From positions 310,001 to 374,000 of the forward strand of contig JAXMCR010000003.1 in NCBI GenBank assembly GCA_046349255.1: 64,000 bases of DNA, read 5' to 3'. Positions 34,522-42,697 of the stretch are shown piece by piece. The position numbers and the translations under genes are program-made. This DNA is from DAIODI01 sp046349255 (GTDB taxonomy: Bacteria > Pseudomonadota > Alphaproteobacteria > Rhizobiales > Aestuariivirgaceae). Position 1 is the first letter of the stretch; the number at the start of each line of letters is the position of its first letter. The notes below the pieces were generated by a model, which saw only the letters and a list, made by a program, of their open reading frames with translations, had not been told where the DNA came from and did no database searches.

Positions 34522-36315
34522 ATGGGGGATGCGGCAGCCTGCTTTCTGGGCGTCGAACGGTCGCTGACCGGGCGGGCTTGGCGTGAGCGCCCGTCCTGCG
34601 GCCGCACCGCGCTGGCGCTCTGCCAGCGCCTCGGCGTACCGGAGATTCTGGGCCGCATTCTCGCCGCGCGTGGCGTGAAGGTCGAGGAGAGCGACGGCGT
34701 ACTCGATCCGAAGCTCAGGGCGCTGATGCCCGACCCGTCGATCCTGCTCGACATGGACGCCGGCGCCGACCGTCTTGCAGCAGCGATCGTGTCGGGCGAG
34801 CGGATCGGCATCATCTGCGACTACGACGTCGACGGCGTGTCCTCCGCGGCGCTGCTGCTGCGCTTCCTCGAAGCGGCCGGCCAGACGCCGCTCGTGCACG
34901 TGCCCGACCGCATGACCGAAGGCTACGGCCCGAGCCGCAAGGGCGTCGAGCTTCTGGCGCGCGACGGGGCGACCCTGCTCGTCACCCTCGACTGCGGCAT
35001 CAACGCGACCGATCCGCTGACTCACGCTTCAGAGCTGGGGCTCGACACGATCGTCGTCGACCATCACCTGCAGGGCGCATCGCTTCCGCCCGCCCGCGCG
35101 CTGATCAACCCGAACCGCCACGACGACGTCTCGGGCCTCGGCCACTTGTGCGCGGCAGGCGTCACGCTGATGCTGCTCGCCGGCGCCAACCGCGCGCTGC
35201 GCAAGCGCGGCTTCTGGAACGGAAAGACCGAGCCCGACCTTCTTGCGGGTCTCGACCTCGTGGCGCTCGCCACCATTTGCGACGTCGTCCCGCTGTCGGG
35301 GCTCAACCGCGCCTTCGTGCAGCAGGGGCTCAAGGTGATGAGCCGGCGCCACAATCCGGGCATCGCCGCGCTCGCCGACATCGCGCGCCTGAAGCGGCTG
35401 CCGGATACGCACGCGCTGGGCTTCCTGCTCGGACCCCGCATCAACGCGGCCGGGCGCGTCGGCCACGCGCGTGCCGCGCTCAAACTCCTGACGACGGCGG
35501 ACCGGGGCGAGGCGGCGCGCATGGCGCGAGAACTCGAGGACCTGAACCGCAATCGCCAGCAGATCGAACTGCGCGTCCTCGAAACGGCGACAGCCGAGGC
35601 GGAGCGTTTGCTCGACCGCGAGGGCGTGAACGGTCTCGTGATGGTGGCGGGCGAGAACTGGCACCCGGGCGTACTGGGTCTCGTGGCGAGCCGGCTCGTC
35701 GAGCGTCACCGGCTGCCGTCGTTCGCGCTGGGATTTGCAACAGGCGCCTCCCATGCGGCCGGCTCCGGGCGCTCGGTGCCGGGCGTCGATCTCGGCCAGG
35801 CGGTGCGTGCTGCGGCGGAGGAGGGGCTTCTCGTCAAGGGCGGCGGCCACCCGATGGCAGCCGGGGTGACGGTGGACCGTGCTCGCATCGGCGACCTGAA
35901 GGCGTTTCTGTCGGAGCGGCTCAAGCCCGTGGTAGCCGAGCGCGCTTCTGTGGAAGCGCTCGACATCGACGGCGCGATGACGGCGGCGGGCGCCACCGTT
36001 CCGCTGATCGAGATGATCGAGCGCGCAGGGCCCTATGGCGCCGGCAATCCCGCACCCGTGTTCGCCTTCCCGGCGCACCGCGTGGTCTACGCCGACCTCG
36101 CCGGCAGCGACCACGTGCGGGTGACGCTCGAGAACGACGCGGGCCAGCGGATCAAGGCGATCGCCTTCCGGGCGCTCAACACGGAGCTGGGGGAACGACT
36201 GCTGGCCGAACGGGGGCGGCCGGTCCACGTGGCGGGCAGGCTCGCTCTCGACACCTGGACCGGCGCGAAGGCGACGCAGGTGATCGTCGACGACGTGGCC
36301 GCCGTCGCGGTGTGA
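34522..36315 (+). CDS. recJ: Single-stranded-DNA-specific exonuclease RecJ
   Basis: RecJ degrades single-stranded DNA 5' to 3' in recombination and mismatch repair. The 597-residue product has the DHH-family motifs: CDYDVDG near residue 99, LDCGINA near 155, VVDHHLQG near 179, and the DHHA1 motif GGGHPMAAG near 446. The C-terminal OB-fold region (KAIAFRALNTELGERLL) is present, so the protein is complete. The ATG at 34522 is 20 bases after the glpX stop. The order hom-glpX-recJ is typical of Rhizobiales. Confidence 0.95.
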   Translation: MGDAAACFLGVERSLTGRAWRERPSCGRTALALCQRLGVPEILGRILAARGVKVEESDGVLDPKLRALMPDPSILLDMDAGADRLAAAIVSGERIGIICDYDVDGVSSAALLLRFLEAAGQTPLVHVPDRMTEGYGPSRKGVELLARDGATLLVTLDCGINATDPLTHASELGLDTIVVDHHLQGASLPPARALINPNRHDDVSGLGHLCAAGVTLMLLAGANRALRKRGFWNGKTEPDLLAGLDLVALATICDVVPLSGLNRAFVQQGLKVMSRRHNPGIAALADIARLKRLPDTHALGFLLGPRINAAGRVGHARAALKLLTTADRGEAARMARELEDLNRNRQQIELRVLETATAEAERLLDREGVNGLVMVAGENWHPGVLGLVASRLVERHRLPSFALGFATGASHAAGSGRSVPGVDLGQAVRAAAEEGLLVKGGGHPMAAGVTVDRARIGDLKAFLSERLKPVVAERASVEALDIDGAMTAAGATVPLIEMIERAGPYGAGNPAPVFAFPAHRVVYADLAGSDHVRVTLENDAGQRIKAIAFRALNTELGERLLAERGRPVHVAGRLALDTWTGAKATQVIVDDVAAVAV

Positions 36316-36359
36316 TCCCTCGCGGGGTGGAATGCCTCAAGCGGCGGCAAACGCTGCAC

Positions 36360-36388
36360 TTGCGAAGCGGCCGGTCGGCCAGTATAGA
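36360..36388 (+). promoter_or_regulatory. Promoter for tRNA-Glu
   Basis: TTGCGA (36360-36365), a 17-base spacer and TATAGA (36383-36388) lie 35 bases before the tRNA. This is a good sigma-70-type promoter. Confidence 0.65.
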
Positions 36389-36423
36389 CGGCCCACCCGC
36401 ACCGGCGATTGGCCGGTCCCGAC

Positions 36424-36499
36424 GCGCCCTTCGTCTAGCGGTCCAGGACACCGCCCTTTCACGGCGGTAACACGGGTTCGAGTCCCGTAGGGCGCGCCA
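36424..36499 (+). tRNA. tRNA-Glu (anticodon TTC)
   Basis: A 76-base cloverleaf: acceptor GCGCCCT pairs with AGGGCGC, the anticodon stem-loop is CCGCC-CTTTCAC-GGCGG, and the T-loop is GGGTTCGAGTCCC. The encoded 3' end is GCCA. All arms pair well. Confidence 0.95.
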
Positions 36500-36821
36500 T
36501 CATCTCTGCAAGCCGTTGAGTTAGCGACTAACTGCCAGCGGAGTGACTGGCAACCGCTCTCTATCGCCGGTCATGATACACTGAGAAGGACATCGAGGGG
36601 GTCAGGCAGCAGGGTAACGTTCCGCTGATCTCTGCAAGTACTGATTTTCGAGTATCGTCATTAGCCGGCATTTGGTGTATCGGCTTTGCCCGGTCAAAAG
36701 CTGCGGCAACTCCAGTTGGCAATTCTCAAGCAGCGTGAACAAACAATTATACTGTGGCCTAAGTCACATCTCTGTTTTGATGCGCTGTTTAACTTCGAGA
36801 TCCAAACGGAGTGTAACAGTC
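36500..36821. other. Intergenic region between tRNA-Glu and a VPLPA-CTERM gene
   Basis: No gene is supported; the one ORF is an upstream extension of the next gene. The 11-mer ATCTCTGCAAG occurs at 36502-36512 and 36628-36638. AGTTAG-CGA-CTAACT is a short perfect palindrome near 36520. Base composition shifts toward AT from about 36650. No integrase is present, so calling this an attachment site is not justified. Confidence 0.5.
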
Positions 36822-37577
36822 ATGACAGCATTCAAAAGCGTAGTGATTGCAGCTGGTTTTGCCGTAATCGGAGCGACTGGCGCCGAGGCGGCCACCTTCG
36901 ATGCCCTCGGGGATTTTTCGACTGCGAATACTCCGGGTAGTGTGTGGGCTTACGGCGACGGAATTGTCGGGTCTACATTCAATGCTCTCCCCATAAAGCA
37001 GGTACTAACCCTCAGCACAAACTGGCTCTCGAATGATGCTGCAAATGTTCCGGCGAACCTGGGGGTTCCTGCAGTCATCAAAAACACATCGGGCAATGTT
37101 TTCGTTGCTGCCAACATTGTTTATACGCTCGACACGTTGATTATTCATCCTGGTCCGAGAAGTGATGTGATTGTTCAGTTTACGGCTCCGGCTGCCGGTA
37201 ACTACAGTTACTCAGGGTTGTTTGAAATATTGGACGGAGATAGGCCAACTGGAATAGTAGCAAAAATATTCCAGAATGGTTTATCTGTATTTGAACAAGC
37301 ACTTGCTGGTGGATTATCAAATAGAGCGAATACGTCAAACAAGACACCAGGCACGAGCTTGCAATTTTCCAATACAATATTTCTTGCAGCTGGCGATAAG
37401 CTGAGTTTCGCGGCGAACAATGGCGGCAATTTCACCTTCGATTCCACTGGTTTTCAGGTCACGATAACCAGCGACTCGGTATCGGCAATACCGCTGCCCG
37501 CCACGTGGATGTTGATGTTCACCGGTTTGGCCGGCGTGGGTCTACTTGGACGCGGTAAGTCTCAGAGAACCGTGTAA
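36822..37577 (+). CDS. VPLPA-CTERM sorting-domain protein, AT-rich gene
   Basis: The 251-residue precursor begins MTAFKSVVIAAGFAVIGATG with cleavage likely after AEA. The mature domain is beta-rich with many Asn, Thr and Ser (for example YSYSGLFEILDGDRPTG), close to the PEP-CTERM exported beta-sandwich type. The C-terminus has IPLPATWMLMFTGLAGVG and then GRGKSQR, a weaker but recognisable sorting signal. GGAGTG precedes the ATG. The gene is more AT-rich than its surroundings and lies downstream of a tRNA, which could reflect transfer. Confidence 0.82.
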   Translation: MTAFKSVVIAAGFAVIGATGAEAATFDALGDFSTANTPGSVWAYGDGIVGSTFNALPIKQVLTLSTNWLSNDAANVPANLGVPAVIKNTSGNVFVAANIVYTLDTLIIHPGPRSDVIVQFTAPAAGNYSYSGLFEILDGDRPTGIVAKIFQNGLSVFEQALAGGLSNRANTSNKTPGTSLQFSNTIFLAAGDKLSFAANNGGNFTFDSTGFQVTITSDSVSAIPLPATWMLMFTGLAGVGLLGRGKSQRTV

Positions 37578-37661
37578 GAGGTTGAGCTTCCGGAGCGGGT
37601 GCTTCATCAACTTGACGGTGGCGTTGGTTTAGGTCTCTCAATACGAGCCTCAGCAAAGTGC

Positions 37662-37685
37662 AGCCGGCGCTTTTTCGCGCCGGCT
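37662..37685. terminator. Bidirectional terminator between convergent genes
   Basis: AGCCGGCGC (37662-37670) and GCGCCGGCT (37677-37685) form a perfect 9-base-pair stem with a TTTTTC loop, 84 bases after the VPLPA-CTERM stop and 14 bases from the end of the leftward Tat protein gene. Confidence 0.7.
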
Positions 37686-37699
37686 CTTGCGTTGGTAAG

Positions 37700-38173
37700 T
37701 TACTTCAGCGCGATCGTCAGGCCGCCGAGATTGAGAGAGGCCATGAAGCCTGCTTCGAGGCCCTGAAGGTTGAGCACGACGCCGTTCGGGTTCGTCATCG
37801 TCACGGCGCCGACGCCCGGTCCGAACGCCGCCGACGCCGCCGCCTGCGCATAGGTGCCGTTGATCTGCTCCGGCGCGTTGATGTTCAACACGGTGCCGAC
37901 GAGATCCTCGGCCGCGGCGCCGATCGTGAAGCCGGCGTTGATGCCGCCCGCGGTCAGCGGATACATCACGCCGCGGAACGTCAGCTCGCCGTGGCCGCCC
38001 GAGGCGCCGATGATAAAGCCGCCCGAGGCGATGTGCAGCGTGATGGTGCCCTGGCCCGCGAATGCCTCCGAGGACATGGCGAGCGGGGCGGCAGCGGCGG
38101 CAAGCACCAGCGATCCGAAACGGCGGCGGCTGAGCGTGAAGGTCTGGGTCACGGAAATAGGCTCCTTGGTCAT
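37700..38173 (-). CDS. Tat-exported Gly/Ala-rich protein, possibly DUF992-like
   Basis: The 157-residue precursor starts MTKEPISVTQTF and has SRRRFGSLVLAAAAAPLAM, a good twin-arginine signal. The mature part is a glycine-rich beta protein with GGFIIGASGGHGELTFRG and later LQGLEAGFMASLNLGGL. The pattern recalls DUF992 proteins of Rhizobiales (GFIIGS-type opening, LxGxY and GLN-type ending), but I cannot confirm this and the usual cysteines are missing. A periplasmic location is inferred. It is convergent with the VPLPA-CTERM gene. Confidence 0.7.
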   Translation of the reverse strand: MTKEPISVTQTFTLSRRRFGSLVLAAAAAPLAMSSEAFAGQGTITLHIASGGFIIGASGGHGELTFRGVMYPLTAGGINAGFTIGAAAEDLVGTVLNINAPEQINGTYAQAAASAAFGPGVGAVTMTNPNGVVLNLQGLEAGFMASLNLGGLTIALK

Positions 38174-38363
38174 GGCGCAGGACTGATTGGGGTACACGGG
38201 AAGGGACGCGACGCACACGCTCGACAGGGGCGCGAATCGGAATACCACACCGCGGCCCGATCGTCTTTGCGGTTCATGCCACTCTCTGGTGACCGGACCT
38301 GGCTCATAAGCCGCCGATGCGTCGCGTCAGCATGCCGTCATCGAATCATGTAAGAATGTCCGT

Positions 38364-39050
38364 ATGCTGATCATCGCCACCCCGAAGAGCGCCAGTTCGA
38401 GTTTTGCCGCGTCGCTGGCCGAGGCTACCGCAACGACGGTCACCAACCGTGTCGTTCGAGATCGGTTGCGCTGCTGCCCCACGACCAATGATTTTCCCTT
38501 GATTGCCGCTATTCACGGCGAAAACTTCGAACTCGATCGCGCCGCGTCGGACATTTTGCTGTCGATCGATGGCGTCAAGAAGCATCATGTACCGCCGACG
38601 CCCAACAACCTCGCGGTGCTTCGCGACGTGCCCAAGGTCGTGCTCACGCGCAGCGCAGGGGACGTTGTGGACGCCTATTGGCGCGGGTTCGAAACCGGCG
38701 TGTGGACATTCGGCCACGCCGTGATGGAGGGAGCGCGCTCGCTTGAGCAGTGGCGACAGGTGGCGCGGGAACGCGGACTGCCTGATGAGATCGAACGCTT
38801 CAACGAATCTTGGCGGAACGCCCCCGGGAATGCCCTGCTGCTGGATTTTGACGAAGTCGTTGCCGAAGGCCCGGCCGCAGTGAGCAAGGCTTCGCGGTAC
38901 TTCGGGGTGGCGTCTGGTCCTGTCTCGCACCTCGCCCGCGAGAAATTCACACGCACGCGGGGCGTGGACGCACTTTCGGTGTTCGGCCGGGTGCTACGCC
39001 GATCCCATCAGCGTGTCAGAACCGCCTATCGATCTTTGGCGCGCGCCTGA
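38364..39050 (+). CDS. Sulfotransferase-like protein
   Basis: This 228-residue protein begins MLIIATPKSASSSFAASLAE, which resembles the PAPS-binding 5'-phosphosulfate loop (PKSGTTS-type) of sulfotransferases. Further along, VLTRSAGDVVDAYWRGFE resembles the 3'-phosphate-binding RxPxD/S segment, and NALLLDFDEVVAEG resembles the usual late strand. No acceptor can be predicted. Its 3' end overlaps the convergent glycosyltransferase gene by 25 bases. With its neighbours it may decorate a surface glycan with sulfate. Confidence 0.72.
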   Translation: MLIIATPKSASSSFAASLAEATATTVTNRVVRDRLRCCPTTNDFPLIAAIHGENFELDRAASDILLSIDGVKKHHVPPTPNNLAVLRDVPKVVLTRSAGDVVDAYWRGFETGVWTFGHAVMEGARSLEQWRQVARERGLPDEIERFNESWRNAPGNALLLDFDEVVAEGPAAVSKASRYFGVASGPVSHLAREKFTRTRGVDALSVFGRVLRRSHQRVRTAYRSLARA

Positions 39051-40261
39051 ACCTGAGCCTCGAACCGGGCCTTCAGGAACCGGATGCTCTCCCGGTAGTC
39101 GTAGTCGCGCCTTACGCGCTGCTCCGCGGCTGCGGCGAGACGCGCGCGGCGCGCGGGGTCGCGGGCCAGTGACGAGATGGCTTCGGCCAGCGCCCTTGCG
39201 TCGTCAGCCGGCGCGAGGAGCGCGCTTTCGCCATCGTCCAGCAGCTCCATCACGCCGGGTTCGCGGCTCGACACGATCGGCAGCCGCTGGCTCGCTGCCT
39301 CCGCCAGCACGTTCGGCACGCCGTCGCGGTCACCGTCGCGTGCGGTGCGGCAGGGGAGCACGAACAGGTCGCTGTCGCGGTAGAGGTCCATGATCGCTTC
39401 CTGCGGCCGCGCGCCAAGAAAGCGCATGCGCGCGGCGATACCGAGCGCCTCGGCCTGCGTGCGGAAAGGTGCCGTGTTGCCGCCGCCGGCGTGCGTCCAC
39501 GTCCAGTGCAGGTCGCGCGGCAGCAGCGCCAGCGCATCGATCAGCGTATCGAGGCCCTTCTTCGGCACCGCGCGCGCAACGGTCAGCAGCCGGATCGGGT
39601 CCGCCTCGGACGATCCGGTCCGCGCTTCCCGCTCACCCTCGAACGGCGCGAACCGGTCGAGGTCGAGCCCATGGTGCTGGAGGTGCACGGTTTCAGGCCT
39701 CGGAGACAGCGATTTCAATCGCTCGTATCCGTGGCCCGAGCATGTGACGACCCACCTGGCGCTCGCCAGGCGCGCCTCGAGGTCGTGGTCGGCCTGCATC
39801 CAGATGTCCTTGGCATGCGCGGAGCAGACCCACGGCACGCCCTTGAGAACGCTGACGTAGCGCGCCACGCCGGCCGGTCGGTTGATGAAATGGGCGAACA
39901 GCAGATCGGGCGAGCCAAGGTGATTCGCGACCGCACAGGCCTGCGCGAAACGCAAAAGATGGCGCACGTCGGGATGCGCGCGCATGTCTTCGGCAAGCAG
40001 CGACCGCGCGGCCCTGTACCCGGGTAACTTGCGGGCCCGCAGGGCTTCTCTCGCTGAAGTGATCGGGTCATTCCCCGGATGCGGGACATAGTGCACACAC
40101 GCCCTGATTGACGCGTTGAGGGTATTGGGGGTAACCCCCTTAGGGAGTTCGAGCGAAAAGATGTCCAGCGTTACTCCGGACTGCTCGAGTCCCAGCAGTT
40201 CCTGGGCTATGAACGTCTCGGTCGTTTGCGGGTAACAGTTGAGGATAACGGCGATCTTCAT
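39026..40261 (-). CDS. Glycosyltransferase family 4 protein
   Basis: This 411-residue enzyme has the GT-B fold of GT4. MKIAVILNCYPQTTETFIAQE is the usual N-terminus of exopolysaccharide transferases of the WcaL/colanic-acid type, and the nucleotide-sugar-binding region is LLTVARAVPKKGLDTLIDAL with DGVPNVLAEAASQRLPIV carrying the ExxxxxxxE element. It probably adds a sugar to a lipid-linked glycan at the inner membrane. It is divergent from the next glycosyltransferase with 30 bases between starts, so promoters must overlap the coding ends. Confidence 0.9.
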   Translation of the reverse strand: MKIAVILNCYPQTTETFIAQELLGLEQSGVTLDIFSLELPKGVTPNTLNASIRACVHYVPHPGNDPITSAREALRARKLPGYRAARSLLAEDMRAHPDVRHLLRFAQACAVANHLGSPDLLFAHFINRPAGVARYVSVLKGVPWVCSAHAKDIWMQADHDLEARLASARWVVTCSGHGYERLKSLSPRPETVHLQHHGLDLDRFAPFEGEREARTGSSEADPIRLLTVARAVPKKGLDTLIDALALLPRDLHWTWTHAGGGNTAPFRTQAEALGIAARMRFLGARPQEAIMDLYRDSDLFVLPCRTARDGDRDGVPNVLAEAASQRLPIVSSREPGVMELLDDGESALLAPADDARALAEAISSLARDPARRARLAAAAEQRVRRDYDYRESIRFLKARFEAQVQARAKDR

Positions 40262-40291
40262 CGGGGCATCTGTCGGGGGCGGAGCGGCTCA

Positions 40292-41245
40292 GTGACGAAA
40301 GCGGAAACGGGCAGTCTGTCCATGGGTGCAGTCACCGACTCGCTCTATCGCGTCACGCCGCTGCGGGAAGTGGGCGAGCGACTCGAGTATCGCCTGAACC
40401 TTTCCCTTTCCGCCCCGCCTTCGGCCTCCCGACTGCGCGCGTTGTGGTCGGCAGAAGGGCCGGTCGAGATCAATAATGACCTTCAGATCAGGGCGAATGC
40501 CGATTTACCGGTATTCCTCACGACGTACCAGCGACCCGGGGCCGCCGAGCGCGTCGTCCGTTCGCTTAGACAGGCCGCGGACGCCGGTCAAGTTCGACCC
40601 TTCCTCATCGTGATCGATGACGGTTCCTGGGCAAGTTACGAGGGGGTCAAGGCGGCGCTCGCGGAGCAGTGGCCAGACCAGCATGTGTTCTTGAAAGGCC
40701 GCGCGAACCTCGGCAAGCCCGGATTCTGGAAGATCTACGCCACGATGTTCAAGCTCGCGCGATCCTTTCCGGACGCGCCGGCGCTGTTCCTGCAGGATGA
40801 CATCGAATTCGGTGAGGATCTCTTCACCCGCATCGCTGCTCTACGAGCCGGACTGGGTGACCGCCGCGCCGCGGTCTTGAACCTCTTCGCGTGCGCCGAC
40901 GACAATCCGAACGGCCAATGGCTGTTCTTCCGTCGCCAGACGCATGCCGATCGCGGGGTCTACCTGACGCAATGGTCTGACCTCCAGTGTTTCTTCGTCG
41001 AGCCACACTTCTTCAAAGTGCTGCGATGGCGCATGTTCCCGATCTCTCCGCATCGCTGGTCGCGCAAGCCGTCGCTGTCGAGCGGCGTCGGGCGGCAGCT
41101 CACGCTGCGGCTCTGGGGCAGGGGCAACATCTATCAGGTCATCGAGCCGCTGGCCTACCACGGCAGCGAGCGCAGCCTGATGAACCCCGAGGCCCGGGCC
41201 AGACGCTCGCTGGACAATCGCCGGCAACCGTCGACGTCTGACTGA
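40292..41245 (+). CDS. GT-A-like glycosyltransferase
   Basis: This 317-residue protein has the features of a GT-A enzyme. LPVFLTTYQRPGAAERVVRSL opens the domain near residue 75, LIVIDDGSW follows, and LFLQDDIEFGEDLF near residue 168 carries the metal-binding DxD-like motif. It does not match a named family I can recognise. The GTG at 40292 was chosen because GGAG lies 9 bases upstream; an ATG at 40322 is possible. It follows a divergent GT4 gene and precedes a surface-carbohydrate gene. Confidence 0.72.
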   Translation: MTKAETGSLSMGAVTDSLYRVTPLREVGERLEYRLNLSLSAPPSASRLRALWSAEGPVEINNDLQIRANADLPVFLTTYQRPGAAERVVRSLRQAADAGQVRPFLIVIDDGSWASYEGVKAALAEQWPDQHVFLKGRANLGKPGFWKIYATMFKLARSFPDAPALFLQDDIEFGEDLFTRIAALRAGLGDRRAAVLNLFACADDNPNGQWLFFRRQTHADRGVYLTQWSDLQCFFVEPHFFKVLRWRMFPISPHRWSRKPSLSSGVGRQLTLRLWGRGNIYQVIEPLAYHGSERSLMNPEARARRSLDNRRQPSTSD

Positions 41246-41343
41246 TCTTTCCTTTGTTGCGGCCCGATTCGAGTAACGCTGCGGGAACGCACGCAGGGGA
41301 ATGGGGTTGATTACCCGCGCCGAAGTCGCCTAAGAGCGGGGCG

Positions 41344-42693
41344 ATGCCCGCCCCCAAGACGCTTCTGTTGCCGGTCGAGACGGTCGCCCGAGAATTCGAC
41401 GGGAAGCTGCTGCTGGCGCTGTTTGCCCGCGAGCGGAACTGGCGGGTGATCCTGGGCGAGCAGGGCGCCCTGCGGGCTCGGCTCTCGACGCTGCCGCGGG
41501 GGGTCTACGTCTCGAAAAGCGCCCGCGCCAAGAACGGCGCCTACTTCGAACAGATGCACGCGCTTGGCCACCGTGTCGCCGTGCTCGACGAAGAGGCGCT
41601 GGTGCGGCAGACCGACGACATCTACGCCAAGAAGCACGAACGCAACGCGCTCTCCCACGTCGACCTGATGATGACCTGGGGCGAGGAGAACACGAAGTTG
41701 TGGCTCGACTCTGGAATGCTGCAGGCATCCCGCGTCGAGGCGACTGGCAATCCGCGGGTTGACATGCTGCGTCAGGAACTCCGCGCCTATCACGCGCCGG
41801 AACTCGAGAGTATCCGGCGCCGGTTCGGGGACTATGTGCTGTTCAACAGCAACTACGCGACGGTCAATCACTTCATCGCCGGCGAGAACCGCTTTCGCCT
41901 GGCGAGTTGGGTGGCGCCGGAAGACCGCCAGCAGCAGACGAGCGCGATTCTCACGCATAAGCGCGCACTGTTCGAGGCGTTTCTCAATGCGCTGCCGAAG
42001 GTGGCGCGTGCGATTGCGCCGCTGAACCTCGTCGTGCGCCCGCATCCATCGGAAAACGATGCGGCGTGGGAGGAAGCCCTGAAGGGCGAGCCCAATGCAG
42101 CCGTGGTGTTCGAAGGCAGCGTAGTGCCGTGGATCATCGGCTCCCGCGTCCTGCTCCACAACGGCTGCACCACCGCCGTCGAAGCCGCTATCGCCGGCGT
42201 TACCAGCATTGCGTTCAGGCCGGTGACGTCTTCCACGCTCGACAACCCGCTGCCGAATGACCTTAGTCTCGAGTGCCGCGATGAGGCGGGCCTGATCGAT
42301 CAGACGCTGGACATCCTCAAGTCCGGGCCGCGGCAGCTCGATGCGCGTCAGGTGGCGCTCCTCGACTATTTCGTCGATGGTCGGGCCGGCCCGTTCGGCT
42401 GCGAGCGGATGCTCGACGCGCTCGAACGCCATGGGCTGGACCGGGATCGCGGAACGTCCTCGCTTCGCGCGCGGCTGCCGCACTTCTTCCGAGCGCAGAC
42501 GCAGGCGGTGAAGCGCAGGATCGAAGCGCTGAAGCCGGAAAGCCGGTCGTACAGGGCGTACGGCGAACGGAAGTTCCCGGACCTGACCGAAGCATTCATG
42601 GCCGAACGCATCGCCCGCTTCCAGAACACCCTGTCCCGCTTCGAAGGCGCACGGGCGCGGCCATATGGTCGCAATGTATTCGTGATCGAATGA
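41344..42693 (+). CDS. Surface carbohydrate biosynthesis protein
   Basis: The 449-residue product matches the surface carbohydrate biosynthesis family (TIGR04396-like). It starts TLLLPVETVAREFDGKLLLAL, and RVEATGNPRVDMLR near residue 130 is typical. The HPSENDAAWEEAL and HNGCTTAVEAAIAG segments resemble a GT-B donor site, so it may be a glycosyltransferase, but the reaction is not known. chrA starts 5 bases after its stop. With the glycosyltransferases it forms a small polysaccharide group. Confidence 0.85.
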   Translation: MPAPKTLLLPVETVAREFDGKLLLALFARERNWRVILGEQGALRARLSTLPRGVYVSKSARAKNGAYFEQMHALGHRVAVLDEEALVRQTDDIYAKKHERNALSHVDLMMTWGEENTKLWLDSGMLQASRVEATGNPRVDMLRQELRAYHAPELESIRRRFGDYVLFNSNYATVNHFIAGENRFRLASWVAPEDRQQQTSAILTHKRALFEAFLNALPKVARAIAPLNLVVRPHPSENDAAWEEALKGEPNAAVVFEGSVVPWIIGSRVLLHNGCTTAVEAAIAGVTSIAFRPVTSSTLDNPLPNDLSLECRDEAGLIDQTLDILKSGPRQLDARQVALLDYFVDGRAGPFGCERMLDALERHGLDRDRGTSSLRARLPHFFRAQTQAVKRRIEALKPESRSYRAYGERKFPDLTEAFMAERIARFQNTLSRFEGARARPYGRNVFVIE

Positions 42694-42697
42694 TCCG

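Noticed and set aside
36500..36640. Phage or island attachment site after tRNA-Glu
   Set aside because: No integrase and no repeat of the tRNA 3' end was found; the 11-base repeat is too short.
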